A stretch of 64,000 nt of DNA, taken from positions 1 through 64,000 of the forward strand of contig NZ_JAKSYD010000039.1 in the NCBI RefSeq assembly GCF_022829605.1. Reading direction: 5' to 3'. A model generated the notes under the pieces. It did no database searches and was not told where the DNA came from. It saw nothing but the letters and a program-made list of their open reading frames with translations. Of this stretch, positions 44,492-54,723 are shown one piece after another; the first letter of the stretch is position 1, and every line of letters begins with the position of its first letter. The translations under genes were made by a program, and so were the position numbers. Source of the stretch: Methylobacterium sp. E-065 (GTDB taxonomy: Bacteria; Pseudomonadota; Alphaproteobacteria; Rhizobiales; Beijerinckiaceae).

Positions 44492-45102
44492 TGACCGCCC
44501 TCTCGCAGACCCTGAAACGCTTCCGGGCCGACGGACGGGGCATCGCCGCGGTCGAGTTCGCCCTGGTTCTCCCGGTGCTGATCGCCATCTACTTCGGCAC
44601 CGTGGAGTTGACCCGCGTCCTGGATGCGAACCGCAAGCTGACCTTGTTCGCCCGCACGCTCGCCGACCTCTCGGGACGCGCCGACAACCCGAAACCTTCC
44701 GCCGCCGACATGACGACGATCGCCGGCGCGGCGACCGCGATCCTCCGGCCGCTGGACGCCTCGGGCCTCCAGATCGTCGTCAACGCCATGGGCGTCGAGT
44801 CGGTCTACGGCACACTCTACGGCGGCGTGTGCTCCAGCTGGCCCCAGAACGCGACCCAGCGCCCCGCCCAGCAGATCAACGGGACGAACGGCTTGCCGGC
44901 TACGCCGGCCGCCTATCAGTTCGACGGGGCCCGCTACATCCTGGCGGAGGTGTCGATGGCCTACACGCCGATCATCGGCAGCGCCCTCTACCGTTGGATC
45001 TTCGGTCCGCGCGGCCTGACCTTCACCCGGCAGATCCCATGGTCGCAGCGGACCATCAACGAGATCGTCATGCCGGGCGGCGTGGCCTGCCCGACCTTCT
45101 AG
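44491..45102 (+). CDS. TadE-family pilus-assembly pseudopilin 2
   Basis: A 203-aa protein built like the first: a short basic lead, then GIAAVEFALVLPVLIAIYFG as the membrane helix with the conserved Glu, and a periplasmic domain ending VACPTF. ATG 44491 overlaps the preceding stop (ATGA). The tandem of two TadE-like proteins before a TadG-like one is usual for tight-adherence loci in Rhizobiales. Confidence 0.85.
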   Translation: MTALSQTLKRFRADGRGIAAVEFALVLPVLIAIYFGTVELTRVLDANRKLTLFARTLADLSGRADNPKPSAADMTTIAGAATAILRPLDASGLQIVVNAMGVESVYGTLYGGVCSSWPQNATQRPAQQINGTNGLPATPAAYQFDGARYILAEVSMAYTPIIGSALYRWIFGPRGLTFTRQIPWSQRTINEIVMPGGVACPTF

Positions 45103-45286
45103 AGCCTCATCGCGCGACGGGGGCTCCCGTTTTCGGGACGCGCTGCGGCAGGACCAATAACCGGACGCCAACCCCCGATCGCGACGGTCGGGCCCGGCAC
45201 CGTCCCTGTTCCGACCTGTGTTCCATCGCGCTCCCGCCGGACGCCACCAGATCCACCGGCAGAGCGCCCGACCGCGCGAGGATATC

Positions 45287-46603
45287 GTGTCGTTGTTTCC
45301 TGGCCGCGCCATCCGCTCCCTTCGCGTGCGCCTGACGGATTACCGGCGGGCGCGCTCCGGCCAGGTGGCGATCACCCTCGCCCTCATGGCGATGCCGATC
45401 CTGTTCGCCTCGGCCGCCGCCATCGATTACGGCCGTCGGAACGCCGCCAAGGCACGGCTCGACGCAGCGCTCGACGGGGCCGTCCTCGCGGTCATGTCCC
45501 AGAAGACCAACACCATCACGCAAACCAATCTCCAGAACATGGAGACGCAGTTCCGGAATGAGGCCGCCAAAGTCCCCGGCGTGACCATCACCTCCTTCAC
45601 GCCCGGAACGCCGGTCAGCGGAGCCTCGACCCTGAGCCTGACGGCAAGCTACACGGGCACCGTGAAGACCAGTCTGGCCTCGATGATGAAGGTTACGTCG
45701 ATGAACATCGGCGCAACTTCGTCCAGTACCCGCAATCTGTTCCAATACATCAATTTTTACCTGCTGCTCGACAATTCCCCGTCAATGGGACTTGCGGCAA
45801 CCGACACCGACGTCAACAACATGAAGAACGCGACGCCCGACCGTTGCGCATTCGCTTGCCACGAGCACACCTACGACAGCCAGGGCAATGTAACCGGTGA
45901 AAATCCGAACGACTACTATCACGTCGCGCAGAAGAACAACATCAAACTACGCATTCAGGTCCTGCGAGATTCGGTCTCGGCGCTGGTCGATCAAGCCAAC
46001 GCCAGCATGACGCTGAGTCAGCAGTTCCAGATGGAGATGTGGACCTTCAACGATTCCGCGACGCAGACGCGGTTGCAGGCCATGACGCCGGCCCTGAACC
46101 AGATCAAGACAGCAGCTGCCAACATCGACATCGCCTACGCGTATCGCATTCAGACCGACAATCAGACCGACTTCGAGCGCGCCATTGCGAAGATGAACGC
46201 GACAATCCCGGCCAGTGGGACAGGCGTCACATCGGCGTCGCCAATCCGGTTCCTGTTCTTCGTCACCGACGGTGTCGAGGATACCGGCGGCACCGTCACC
46301 AACCAGAACGCCGGGTTTCAGATCGCCAGCAATCGCTTCATCGGCCCATTCAGTCCGTCGACCTGCAACGCGCTGAAGAACAACAACGTCCGCATCGGGA
46401 TCATCTACACGCAATATCTTCCGATCTACGACAATCCATTTTATGTATCCAACGTCAAGCCGTACGAGAACCAGATCGGACCGATGCTCAAGGCCTGCGC
46501 GTCGGACGGCCTGTATTACCCCGTCGCCTCCGGCGGCGACATCACGGCCGCCATGCTCCAGCTGTTCTCGACCGCCGTGGCCTCCGTCAGACTGAGCAAT
46601 TGA
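45287..46603 (+). CDS. TadG-like pilus protein with von Willebrand factor A domain
   Basis: A 438-aa protein. The N-terminal TadG-type helix is SGQVAITLALMAMPILFASAA, followed by AIDYGRRNAAKARLDAALDGA. The vWA domain carries a MIDAS site DNSPS (LLLDNSPSMG) and FFVTDGVED later, so metal binding looks intact. The vWA part has Cys pairs and is richer in Asn/Thr than its neighbours. GTG 45287 follows GAGG by six bases; an in-frame ATG at 45218 is less likely. It follows the TadE genes in the same direction. Confidence 0.86.
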   Translation: MSLFPGRAIRSLRVRLTDYRRARSGQVAITLALMAMPILFASAAAIDYGRRNAAKARLDAALDGAVLAVMSQKTNTITQTNLQNMETQFRNEAAKVPGVTITSFTPGTPVSGASTLSLTASYTGTVKTSLASMMKVTSMNIGATSSSTRNLFQYINFYLLLDNSPSMGLAATDTDVNNMKNATPDRCAFACHEHTYDSQGNVTGENPNDYYHVAQKNNIKLRIQVLRDSVSALVDQANASMTLSQQFQMEMWTFNDSATQTRLQAMTPALNQIKTAAANIDIAYAYRIQTDNQTDFERAIAKMNATIPASGTGVTSASPIRFLFFVTDGVEDTGGTVTNQNAGFQIASNRFIGPFSPSTCNALKNNNVRIGIIYTQYLPIYDNPFYVSNVKPYENQIGPMLKACASDGLYYPVASGGDITAAMLQLFSTAVASVRLSN

Positions 46604-46784
46604 CGCGCTCGTGCGGCGAGCACGGTTCGTCGTGCCCGCGACGCGGCTGTGGCTTTCTGCAGTATCAAAGAGACGACGCATGGGGGGATGCTCGTCGCCG
46701 CACTGCCGGCGTCCACCCGTGGATGGATCTCAGATTTCACGCACGCTCGACAGGGAAGGCATGCGCCGAGATGGGCCAGCGCTT

Positions 46785-46805
46785 TGTCTACCGACCCTGT
46801 AGACA
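46785..46805. terminator. Small hairpin between tadG-like and lysR genes
   Basis: TGTCTAC-N7-GTAGACA, a perfect 7-base-pair stem between convergent genes (ends 46603 and 46824). Possible shared terminator. Confidence 0.35.
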
Positions 46806-46823
46806 GCTGAGACCGCCGCCGTG

Positions 46824-47699
46824 TCACGCCGCCCGGGCATCGACGGCCGGCTTCGGGAGCAACGCCATGAGCGCCTGCAGCGGGGCGCTCGCCTCCCCGG
46901 TCCAGACGAGATGCGTGCGATTGCGGCGCAGGCGCTCGGGCAGCGGATGGCGCTGCACCGTATCGCTCAGAACGGCATAGTCGAGCATCTCGCTCGGCAC
47001 GATGGCCGCCCCCGTCCCCGCCGCCACGCAGGCCACGATGGCGTGGTAGGAATTCATCTCCAGCACCCGCTCGGGCGACGCACCCTCCCCGTCCAGCCAC
47101 GCGACGAGGCGGGCGCGGTAGGAGCACCCGTGCGGGAAGGCCACGACGGTGCGTCCGCCCAGCGCGACCGCCTCGCGGATCGTGGTCGCGCCCTTGCCGG
47201 TGATCAGCACGAGATCCTCGTCGAAGACATGAACCGAGGAGAGGCTTCGACGCTCGAACGGCTCCGAGACGAAGGCCGCCTCGATCTCGAAACCGCTGAG
47301 CTGACGCAGCAGTGCGCGGGTCGTGCCGGTCTGCAATTCGATCGCGACATCCGGATACCGCGCGTAGAAGGCCGACAGGATCGGCGGCAGCCGGGCGCCG
47401 GCCGCGCTTTCCAGGGAGCCGAGCCGGAGCACGCCGCGCACGGCCCCGCCGCGCAGATCCTGCTCGGCCTGATCGGCCATCTGCAGCAGCTTTTCGGCAT
47501 GGCCCAGCAGGGTCCGCCCGGCCTCCGTCAGCGCGAGGCTGCGTCCCTGGCGGCGGAACAGCGCGACGCCCAGGCGCTCCTCGAACTGCTTGATCCGGGT
47601 GGTCACGTTGGAGGGCACCCGGTGCAGGTGCGCGGCAGCCCGCGTCACCCCGCCCTCGCGCACCACGCTGCGGAAGATATCCAGATCGTCGAGATCCAT
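46824..47699 (-). CDS. LysR-family transcriptional regulator
   Basis: A 291-aa LTTR. The N-terminal winged HTH reads LDIFRSVVREGGVTRAAAHLHRVPSNVTTRIKQFE. A linker helix follows, then the effector-binding domain from about 90. It is divergent from an MFS gene only 65-75 bases away, the usual arrangement for a LysR that controls its neighbour. ATG 47699 gives the family-like MDLDDLD; ATG 47708 would add three residues. Effector unknown. Confidence 0.92.
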   Translation of the reverse strand: MDLDDLDIFRSVVREGGVTRAAAHLHRVPSNVTTRIKQFEERLGVALFRRQGRSLALTEAGRTLLGHAEKLLQMADQAEQDLRGGAVRGVLRLGSLESAAGARLPPILSAFYARYPDVAIELQTGTTRALLRQLSGFEIEAAFVSEPFERRSLSSVHVFDEDLVLITGKGATTIREAVALGGRTVVAFPHGCSYRARLVAWLDGEGASPERVLEMNSYHAIVACVAAGTGAAIVPSEMLDYAVLSDTVQRHPLPERLRRNRTHLVWTGEASAPLQALMALLPKPAVDARAA

Positions 47700-47773
47700 T
47701 GTTCTCATGGCGAGAACGATAGGTCACAAAAATTCATTTTCCAACACGATGAGAGCCGTGTTCAACCGACTCG

Positions 47774-48988
47774 ATGAGCACGACGCAGCCAACCGCCGCC
47801 CGACCACAACCCACGATCGGGCCGATCGTCGGGGCCGGCCTCGTCGCCCTGGCGGTCGCCATGGGGATCGGCCGGTTCGCCTTCACGCCGCTCCTGCCGC
47901 TGATGGTCCGCGACGGCACCCTGAGCCCAGTCGCCGGCGCAGAATGGGCGGCGGCCAATTACGTCGGCTACTTCCTCGGCGCGCTGACCGCCGCATGGTT
48001 CGCGGGCGATCCGCGACGCGGGTTGCTGCTGAGCCTGCTCGGCGTGGCGCTGACGACCTTCGCCATGGCGGCGATCGACGCCGATACGGTCGCGCTGCTC
48101 GGCCTTGCACTGCGCGGCGCAGCCGGGGTGTTCAGCGCCTGGGCGCTGGTCTGCGCGAGCGGCTGGTGCCTGGCCGAACTCGCCCGGCGACGGGCCGGTC
48201 AGGCCGGGGCCTGGATCTACACAGGCGTCGGGCTCGGGATCGCCCTGGCCGGCCTGCTGACGTGGCTCGGCGGACGCCAGCCGGCGCAGTGGCTCTGGCT
48301 CGAACTGGGCGTCATTGCCGGCGCCGGCGCGCTTTTCGTCTGGGCGCAATCCTCCGCGCCATCCTCCAGAGCCGACACGCAGACGGCCGAGATCACCGAA
48401 CCGGAGGCCGCATCCGCCGCGCCGATGCCCCGGAGCCGGCAGTTCTCCCTCGTGGTCTGCTACGGGACCTTCGGGTTCGGCTACATCGTCCCGGCGACCT
48501 TCCTGCCCTCCATGGCGCGAGCGCTGGCGCCCGATCCCCTGGTCTTCGGGCTGACATGGCCGCTGTTCGGCCTCGCGGCCGCGCTCTCGGTGGCCGCGGT
48601 GGCGCGCTTCCTGCCCCATGGCTCCCGCCAGCGGATCTGGGCACTGGCGCAGGGCGTCATGGCGCTCGGCACAGCCCTGCCCCTGTTCGTCCAGACCCTG
48701 CCGGCCATCGCGGTGTCGGCCATTCTCGTGGGCGGCACCTTCATGGTCGCCACCATGGCGGGCCTGCAATTGGCCCGCGCGGCGCGGCCCGACAATCCGA
48801 CGCCGCTCCTGGCCCGCATGACCGCCGCCTTCGCGGCCGGGCAAATCGCCGGCCCGCTGCTGGTGCGCGCCCTCGGCTCCGGTCGCTGGGGCGGTTGGGA
48901 CGCGCTGGGCTGGACCGGAGCGGTTGCCACGCTGCTGCTGATCCTGACGGCCTTGTGGCTGTGGCTGTCCGAGCGGCCTGCTTTTTGA
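47774..48988 (+). CDS. YbfB/YjiJ-family MFS transporter
   Basis: A 404-aa transporter with about 12 helices. The family start is GAGLVALAVAMGIGRFAFTPLLPLM, typical for the YbfB/YjiJ group (unknown cargo, relatives export small organic compounds). A charged middle loop with SSRADTQTAEITEPE separates the halves. The gene is divergent from the LysR gene and probably controlled by it. ATG 47774. Confidence 0.87.
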   Translation: MSTTQPTAARPQPTIGPIVGAGLVALAVAMGIGRFAFTPLLPLMVRDGTLSPVAGAEWAAANYVGYFLGALTAAWFAGDPRRGLLLSLLGVALTTFAMAAIDADTVALLGLALRGAAGVFSAWALVCASGWCLAELARRRAGQAGAWIYTGVGLGIALAGLLTWLGGRQPAQWLWLELGVIAGAGALFVWAQSSAPSSRADTQTAEITEPEAASAAPMPRSRQFSLVVCYGTFGFGYIVPATFLPSMARALAPDPLVFGLTWPLFGLAAALSVAAVARFLPHGSRQRIWALAQGVMALGTALPLFVQTLPAIAVSAILVGGTFMVATMAGLQLARAARPDNPTPLLARMTAAFAAGQIAGPLLVRALGSGRWGGWDALGWTGAVATLLLILTALWLWLSERPAF

Positions 48989-48998
48989 AGCCCTCGCT

Positions 48999-49056
48999 GC
49001 CGAAGTGGGCACCGGTTCGGCGCAAGAGGACACGTCACAACAAGGCTGAGAGCCAT
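48999..49056. repeat. Dispersed intergenic repeat, copy 3 (partial)
   Basis: CGAAGTGGGCACCGGTTCGG followed by CGCAAGAGGACACGTCACAACAAGG. A shorter copy of the family at 23790, 31533 and 51319, just after the MFS gene. Confidence 0.7.
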
Positions 49057-49248
49057 GCCCCGTCCTGAAGCCCCCTAACCGATCGCCCCAGTTCAGCGGA
49101 TGTCGACACGAAGAACACCCGGTAAGGTTGTCCCGGTACGATCGACCGCGTCAGTCTGCGCGCGACAAACGGCAGCAATTGCCGCGCGCGCCAGATGGCC
49201 TAGCTTGACCATTGGGCGTGCGGGGGAATCGACAGGGAGTCGGCGGCG

Positions 49249-50838
49249 TTGCTTCAGTCTGGGAATGGGTTGCGGGCGCTGACCGGTCGCCGGGTAGCCG
49301 TGGTCGGCGCCGGTCCGGGGGGCTTGGCCTCCGCCCTGCTTTTGGCGCGGGCCGGGATCCACGTGACGCTGTTCGAGAAGGACAGCCAGGTCGGCGGCCG
49401 CACCAAGACGGTGTCGGCGCCGGGCGGCTACAAGTTCGATATCGGACCGACCTTCTTCCTCTATCCCCAGATCCTGGCCGACATCTTCGCCAGCTGCGGC
49501 GAGCGGCTGGAGGACCACGTCAAGCTCGAACGGCTCGATCCGCAATACCACCTCGTGTTCGAGGGCGAGAGCGGGATCTCGGGGACGATCCGGGCGACCG
49601 GCGACATCGCCCGCATGGAGCAGGAGATCGCCCGCCTCGCGCCGGACGACGCCAAGAACGTGCAGGCGTTCTTCACCGAGAACCGGACCAAGCTCGAATA
49701 CTTCAAGCCGATCCTGCAGCAGGCCTTTCACACCCTGCGCAGCCTCGCGAGCCCGGCGATGCTGGCCGCCCTGCCCTACCTCCACCCCGGCCGGAGCGTC
49801 GACCGCGACCTGAAGCGCTACTTCGCCGATCCGCGGGTGCGCCTCGCCTTCTCGTTCCAGACCAAATATCTCGGCATGTCGCCGTTCCGGTGCCCGAGCC
49901 TGTTCACGATCCTGTCGTTCCTCGAATACGAGCACGGGGTCTACCACCCGGTCGGCGGCTGCGGCGCGGTCTCCGACGCGATGGCGGGTCTGGCCGGTCG
50001 CATGGGCGTCGACCTTCGGCTCAACACCAACGTCGAGCGGGTGCTGTTCGACGGCAAGCGCGCCAACGGCGTCGTTGCGGACGGCGAGACCTTCAACGCC
50101 GACGCGGTGCTGATCAACGGCGACTTCGCCAAGGTGGTGCGAGCCTTGGTGCCGGAGCGGCATCGCCCGCGCTGGCGCGACGCCAAGATCCAGAAGGCGC
50201 GGCTCTCCTGCTCGACCTTCATGCTCTACCTCGGCATCGAGGGAAAAATGCCCGAGAGCCTGGGGCATCACACGATCCTGCTCGCCGAGGGCTACGAGAA
50301 GAATATCCGCGAGATCACCGAGGGCACGCTGCCGATGCAGCCCTCGCTCTACGTGCAGCATGCCGGCTACACCGACGGCGGCATGGCGCCCCCCGGACAG
50401 ACTGCACTCTACGTGCTCGTGCCGGTGCCGAACCTCAAGTCCGGGATCGACTGGGCTGCCCAGCGGGAAAGCTACCGCGCCCTGATCATGGAGCGGCTGA
50501 AGCTCCTCGGAATCGAGGATCTCGAAGCCCGGATCCGCTACGAGCGGATCATCGACCCGACCCAGTGGGAGGAGGATTTCGCCGTCCACGAGGGCGCCAC
50601 CTTCAACCTCGCGCACGACCTGATGCAGATGCTGTATTTCCGTCCGCACAACCGCTTCGGGCCGGGGCTCTACATCGTGGGGGGCGGCACCCATCCGGGC
50701 TCCGGCCTGCCGGTGATCTACGAGGGCGCCCGCATCTCGGCCCGTCTGCTGATCGAGGAACTGGCCGGTGCCCGCGCGGCCGCCTCCGCCGGCATCCCCG
50801 AGACCGCACCGCTGGCCACCTCCCACGAGGCCTCGTGA
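49249..50838 (+). CDS. CrtN/CrtI-family carotenoid desaturase/oxidase 1
   Basis: A 529-aa FAD enzyme. The dinucleotide site is [21 protein letters not shown] and [22 protein letters not shown]. The C-terminal carotenoid-desaturase motif is [27 protein letters not shown]. In C30 pathways of Methylobacterium (as I recall) CrtN-type enzymes desaturate or oxidise squalene-derived diapocarotenoids. TTG 49249 is the start, with GGGAG nine bases before it. Its stop overlaps the GTG of the DUF2141 gene. The exact step cannot be told from the other desaturase at 55667. Confidence 0.85.
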   Translation: MLQSGNGLRALTGRRVAVVGAGPGGLASALLLARAGIHVTLFEKDSQVGGRTKTVSAPGGYKFDIGPTFFLYPQILADIFASCGERLEDHVKLERLDPQYHLVFEGESGISGTIRATGDIARMEQEIARLAPDDAKNVQAFFTENRTKLEYFKPILQQAFHTLRSLASPAMLAALPYLHPGRSVDRDLKRYFADPRVRLAFSFQTKYLGMSPFRCPSLFTILSFLEYEHGVYHPVGGCGAVSDAMAGLAGRMGVDLRLNTNVERVLFDGKRANGVVADGETFNADAVLINGDFAKVVRALVPERHRPRWRDAKIQKARLSCSTFMLYLGIEGKMPESLGHHTILLAEGYEKNIREITEGTLPMQPSLYVQHAGYTDGGMAPPGQTALYVLVPVPNLKSGIDWAAQRESYRALIMERLKLLGIEDLEARIRYERIIDPTQWEEDFAVHEGATFNLAHDLMQMLYFRPHNRFGPGLYIVGGGTHPGSGLPVIYEGARISARLLIEELAGARAAASAGIPETAPLATSHEAS

Positions 50839-51296
50839 GCCGGCCGAGGGGTCGGAGGCCCGGTCGACGGCACGGTCTGCCCGGGCTCGTGGTCGCGGGC
50901 ACGCTCTGTGCCACCGTGCCGGCGACGGCCGCGACCGTGCAGGTCGTGATCGACGGGATCGAGCCCGGCGGCGGCCCGGTGCGGGTCGCCCTGTGCCAGG
51001 GGAGCCTCGCGGAGGCCGCCTGCGCCCGGGGTGACGAGGCCTCGGCCTCCGCCGACCGGCTCCAGTTCACCTTCCAGGGTGTGCCGACCGGGACCTACGC
51101 GGTGGCGGCCTACCAGGACGCAAACAGCAACGGCCGCCTCGACCGCACCGGGCTCGGCCTGCCGCTCGAACCCTACGGATTCTCAGGCGTCGCCGGACGC
51201 CGGGCGCGGCCGGACTTCGCCGAGGCGGCCTTCAGCCTTCGGGAGCCGGGCGGCTCCATTCGCGTGCGCCTCGCACGCGCCCTGCCGCGGCGCTGA
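50835..51296 (+). CDS. DUF2141 secreted protein of the carotenoid locus
   Basis: A 153-aa protein. After a basic lead a signal peptide ends ATVPATAA. The DUF2141 beta-sandwich follows: [20 protein letters not shown], then [40 protein letters not shown] (key DxNxNGxLD). Such proteins often sit beside carotenoid genes, role unknown; one idea is pigment binding or placement. GTG 50835 overlaps the desaturase stop (GTGA), so co-translated. Confidence 0.85.
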   Translation: MSRPRGRRPGRRHGLPGLVVAGTLCATVPATAATVQVVIDGIEPGGGPVRVALCQGSLAEAACARGDEASASADRLQFTFQGVPTGTYAVAAYQDANSNGRLDRTGLGLPLEPYGFSGVAGRRARPDFAEAAFSLREPGGSIRVRLARALPRR

Positions 51297-51301
51297 CGCG
51301 G

Positions 51302-52381
51302 ATGGGCGATCCCCAGGAGCGCTCTGCGCCGAAGTGGATACCGGTTCGGCGCAAGAGAGCGCATCACGACAAGGGACCAGAGCCGGGCCCGATCGCAACG
51401 CAGTCGGGCACGGCTCTGGTCCGGATCGCGGGCGTCGGTCTCGACCTCGGCGGGCGGCGGGTCCTGGAACGCGTCGATCTCGACCTCGAAGCCGGCGGGA
51501 CCCTGGCGCTCCTCGGCCCGAACGGGGCCGGCAAGTCCTCCCTGATGCGCCTCGTGGCGGGCCGGCTCGACCCGAGCGCGGGCTCCGTGCGGGTCGGTGG
51601 CGCGGATCCGTATCGCGCGGGCAGCGCCCGCCGCGCCATCGGCTGGGTCCCGCAGGAGATCGCCCTCTATCCGAAGCTGACGGTCGCCGAGAATCTCGGC
51701 GTGTTCGGCCAGCTCGCGGGTGTCGCCCGGCGCGACCGGAAGGCGGCCGTGGAGGCCGCGCTGGCGATGGCCGACATCGCCGAGGTCGCGCGGCGCCCGG
51801 TGGGGACCCTGTCGGGGGGCTACCGACGCCGGGTCAACATCGCCGCGAGCCTGATGAACCGACCCAGTCTGGTCCTGCTCGATGAGCCGACGAGCGGTGT
51901 CGACCTCGCCGCCCGTGCGGCGATCCACGCCGTTCTCGACCGGCTGAAGGCGGCCGGCACCGCGATCCTGATCGCCACCCACGATTTTGCGGAAGCCGAG
52001 CGTCTGGCCTCACAGGTCGCGTTCCTGGCGCAGGGCCGGATCGTGCGCGCGGGCCGCCTCGCCGATCTGCTCGCGCAGCTGCGCACGGGCGCGCCCGAGC
52101 GGGAGCTGAGTCTGACGGTCCCGGCGGACGCAGCCGCAGCCGCGTCCCTGCGCCGGGCCGGCTTTGCGGCCGCCGAACCGGATGGCCTCGTCTGGCGCTC
52201 CGTCGAGCGCTCCGGGCTCGACGGAGCCGCCCTGCTCGGAGCCCTGCGGGCCCAGGGCATACCGGTGGCCGAGGTCCGGGTGCGCGCTCCGCGGCTGGAA
52301 GCGCTCTACCTCGACGCCCTTCGGCCCCGCGAGGCGAACGACAGCGGGACCACCACCCTGCGGGCGGGGATGGCCCGATGA
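51302..52381 (+). CDS. ABC transporter ATP-binding protein (ABC-2 type) with repeat-derived leader
   Basis: A 359-aa ATPase. Walker A is GPNGAGKSS (about residue 74), the signature LSGGYRRRV and Walker [13 protein letters not shown]. Homology to ABC proteins starts only near codon 39; codons 6-38 are translated from dispersed-repeat copy 4. ATG 51302 has no good ribosome binding site and the only later in-frame candidate before the homology is CTG 51416. The true start is therefore open. It pairs with the permease at 52378 (ATGA overlap). Place suggests export of a carotenoid or envelope lipid (inference). Confidence 0.82.
   Translation: MGDPQERSAPKWIPVRRKRAHHDKGPEPGPIATQSGTALVRIAGVGLDLGGRRVLERVDLDLEAGGTLALLGPNGAGKSSLMRLVAGRLDPSAGSVRVGGADPYRAGSARRAIGWVPQEIALYPKLTVAENLGVFGQLAGVARRDRKAAVEAALAMADIAEVARRPVGTLSGGYRRRVNIAASLMNRPSLVLLDEPTSGVDLAARAAIHAVLDRLKAAGTAILIATHDFAEAERLASQVAFLAQGRIVRAGRLADLLAQLRTGAPERELSLTVPADAAAAASLRRAGFAAAEPDGLVWRSVERSGLDGAALLGALRAQGIPVAEVRVRAPRLEALYLDALRPREANDSGTTTLRAGMAR
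51319..51420. repeat. Dispersed intergenic repeat, copy 4 (inside the ABC reading frame)
   Basis: GCGCTCTGCGCCGAAGTGGA then TACCGGTTCGGCGCAAGAGAGCGCATCACGACA and, at the end, GTCGGGCACGGCTCTGG. It matches copy 2 over about 100 bases. It lies between DUF2141 and the ATPase homology and is open in frame. Confidence 0.8.
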
Positions 52382-53586
52382 TCGGCGCCGCGTTCCGCGT
52401 GATGGCGCTCAGCCTGCTGCGCGACCGCGCCGCGCTGGTCATGGCCTTCGTGCTGCCGACCGTGATGTTCTCGATTTTCGCGGCGATCTTCTCCGGGGCG
52501 ACCGGCGACCGGATCCGCATTCATGTCGGGCTCGCCGACCTCGCACAGACCACCGCCACGCGGCGCCTCACCGACGCGCTGGCGGCCGATCCGTCCCTGC
52601 GGGTGACGCGCCTGCCCGTGACGGACCTCGCGGGCGTCGCCGAGGCGGTGCGCTCGGGCGAGGTCGATGTGGCGCTCGCCCTGCGGGGCGACCTGATCGC
52701 GGCTCCCACGGGGAGCGCGCCCGGCCCGGCCGACCAGCCGGTGGTGCTGGTGGAGAATCCCGCCAAGGCCCTGGCGACGCCGATCGCGCTCGGTCAGCTC
52801 CAGCGCGTGCTGAACGCGGCCTTGCCCGACGTGGTCCTGTCGCGGATCGTTGCCGACGTGGAGCGCAGCGGCAAGATCGGCCCGGACGAACGCCGCTTCC
52901 TGGACGAGGCCTTCGCCGAGCAGCGGGCCAAGAAGGAGCCGTTCAGCTTCGCCAATCTGGTCGAGCGGCGCAGCACCGCCGTGGGCACGGCGAACGCCCG
53001 GATCAGCTACTATGCGGGGGCGATCACCGCAGTGTTCCTGCTGTTTGCCGCCATGCAGGGAGCGATGTCGCTGGTCGAGGAGCGCGAGACCGGCCTCGCC
53101 GAGCGGCTGATGGCCGGTCCAGGCGGGCTTCCGGTGGTAGTGCTCGGCAAGTTCGGCTTCCTGACGCTTCAGGGCGTCGTGCAGGCGGGGCTGATCTTCC
53201 TGGCCGCCGCGCTCCTCTACGGGGTGGAGATCGGCCCGCACTGGCCGGCCTTCCTGGCGACCTGCCTGCTGGTCTCGGCCATGGCGGCGGGGCTGGCGCT
53301 CGCCGCCTGCGCCCTCGCGGCGAGTCGCCAACAGGCGCATCTCGCCTCGACCTTCGGCGTGCTGCTGCTCTCGGCGGTGGGCGGCTCGATGGTGCCGCGC
53401 TTCCTGATGCCGCCCTGGCTCCAGCAGGCCGGCTGGCTCACCCCCAACGCCTGGGCGATCGATGCCTATCAGAACGCGTTGAGTGAGGGGTTCGCCGTCG
53501 CCGCTCCGGCGCTGGCCGTTCTGGGGGGCCTGGCGCTCGGCGGGCTCGGGCTTGCCCTCACGCTGGTGGCCAGACGCACGGCCTGA
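52378..53586 (+). CDS. ABC-2 type transporter permease
   Basis: A 402-aa permease. One N-terminal helix ([22 protein letters not shown]), a large periplasmic part (about 45-200), then five helices with [20 protein letters not shown] and the family block [16 protein letters not shown]. The C-terminal loop [28 protein letters not shown] is typical for ABC-2 exporters of the NatB/YhhJ sort. The start overlaps the ATPase stop (ATGA). The pair likely forms a homodimeric exporter with the ATPase. Confidence 0.87.
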   Translation: MIGAAFRVMALSLLRDRAALVMAFVLPTVMFSIFAAIFSGATGDRIRIHVGLADLAQTTATRRLTDALAADPSLRVTRLPVTDLAGVAEAVRSGEVDVALALRGDLIAAPTGSAPGPADQPVVLVENPAKALATPIALGQLQRVLNAALPDVVLSRIVADVERSGKIGPDERRFLDEAFAEQRAKKEPFSFANLVERRSTAVGTANARISYYAGAITAVFLLFAAMQGAMSLVEERETGLAERLMAGPGGLPVVVLGKFGFLTLQGVVQAGLIFLAAALLYGVEIGPHWPAFLATCLLVSAMAAGLALAACALAASRQQAHLASTFGVLLLSAVGGSMVPRFLMPPWLQQAGWLTPNAWAIDAYQNALSEGFAVAAPALAVLGGLALGGLGLALTLVARRTA

Positions 53587-53596
53587 GCGGACGACG

Positions 53597-54076
53597 CTAT
53601 TCGACGTAGACGCCGGCCCCGATCAGCGCCCCCGTGCCCGCGACGTGGGTCTCGCAGACGTAGCTCCATTTCACGGTGGGCACCGCCTGCCCCGGCCTCG
53701 GGAACATGTAATCGACCCAGCCCGAGCCGAACCGGCTGACGGTCTCGATGAAGTCCTGATGGAATTGCTTCCCATCGGCATCGCGCTCGTGGAGCAGGTC
53801 CCGTCCCTCGCGGTTCGGATAAGCGGCGTTGAACAGCACGACGCCCCGCATGTCGACGACGAACAAGTAGACATCCCCGTAGCGCCATCCGCTGCCCTTC
53901 CGCCGGAACTCGGTGAAGGCGGCGGGGCCGCGCTCCTCCACGAACTCTGCCGCCCGGTTGACGAGCTTCTCGATCTCCACGGCCTGATGGAAGACCGGCG
54001 GCGTGCGCGTCCCGGACGCGGGCAGCGTCACGCCGAGCAGGAGCAGCACCGGCCAGATCAGCAGGGCTCTCGCCAT
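53597..54076 (-). CDS. Secreted single-Cache-domain protein
   Basis: A 159-aa protein: signal peptide (ALLIWPVLLLLGVTLPASG), then one Cache-type sensor domain (EIEKLVNRAAEFVEERG, YGDVYLFVVDMRGVVLFN, and GKQFHQDFIETVSRFGSGWVDY, WSYVCETHVAGTGALIGAGVYVE). No kinase, chemotaxis or cyclase output follows, so it is a free periplasmic sensor-like protein. Convergent with the ABC permease. Confidence 0.75.
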   Translation of the reverse strand: MARALLIWPVLLLLGVTLPASGTRTPPVFHQAVEIEKLVNRAAEFVEERGPAAFTEFRRKGSGWRYGDVYLFVVDMRGVVLFNAAYPNREGRDLLHERDADGKQFHQDFIETVSRFGSGWVDYMFPRPGQAVPTVKWSYVCETHVAGTGALIGAGVYVE

Positions 54077-54123
54077 GGCCTCACCTCACCGAAGCACCTT
54101 CCGGCTTTCGATCCCACGGCCGG

Positions 54124-54429
54124 TCAGGCCCGTGTCTCCAGGGCGGGACCGCCGGGTGTCAGGCGTTGTCGCAGGGTGGCCAACCACCTGCGCCGTGGGG
54201 GCGGGACCGTCTGGCCAACGGCATTGGGCAGGGCCTCGAAGGCGAGGCGGTTGCGGTGCAGCTCGATGATCCGGTGGAGGTGTCGCATCGCCGTGAGCCC
54301 CTGCGCGGCGATCAGGCGATGACCCTCGCAGGCGTCGTCCTCTACGAGGCGCTGCACGGCATCCTCGGCCCGGGCGATCAGCCCCCGCGACTCCAGACAA
54401 TACAGCTCCATCTCAGCGAGATCTGGCAT
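54124..54429 (-). CDS. Small hypothetical protein, 101 aa
   Basis: A 101-aa soluble protein with helical N-terminal half (LIARAEDAVQRLVEDDACEGHRLIAAQGLTAMRHLHRIIELHRNRL, about 18-63) and a basic Pro-rich tail. No known domain. ATG 54429. It lies 47 bases upstream of the Cache protein on the same strand, so the two may be an operon. Confidence 0.5.
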   Translation of the reverse strand: MPDLAEMELYCLESRGLIARAEDAVQRLVEDDACEGHRLIAAQGLTAMRHLHRIIELHRNRLAFEALPNAVGQTVPPPRRRWLATLRQRLTPGGPALETRA

Positions 54430-54723
54430 CTCGAACTCCCTGCTGATCGCATCTCAGTATTAAACCCATCCTGAATACTGTTGTGGTTGGCCGGAAAGCA
54501 TCATCCGTTTGGGGTGTATCGCGCTTCCGTACCGATCACCGTTTCGTGCGCGCCCCGCGACCGCATCGGACGGCGCGATTGCCGGCGCTCGGTCGGCCAG
54601 CCAGTCGCGCGTCCGGCCCGGAAACCAGGGGCGTGACGATCCGCGCCGGCCCTGCGACCAGGGGCGCGCGGACACGGCCGGCGTGATCGGTCACGGTCCG
54701 GTCCCGCCTGACGAGAAGAATCC

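Noticed and set aside
49093..50826. A 577-codon minus-strand frame
   Set aside because: Antisense shadow of the CrtN-type desaturase gene.
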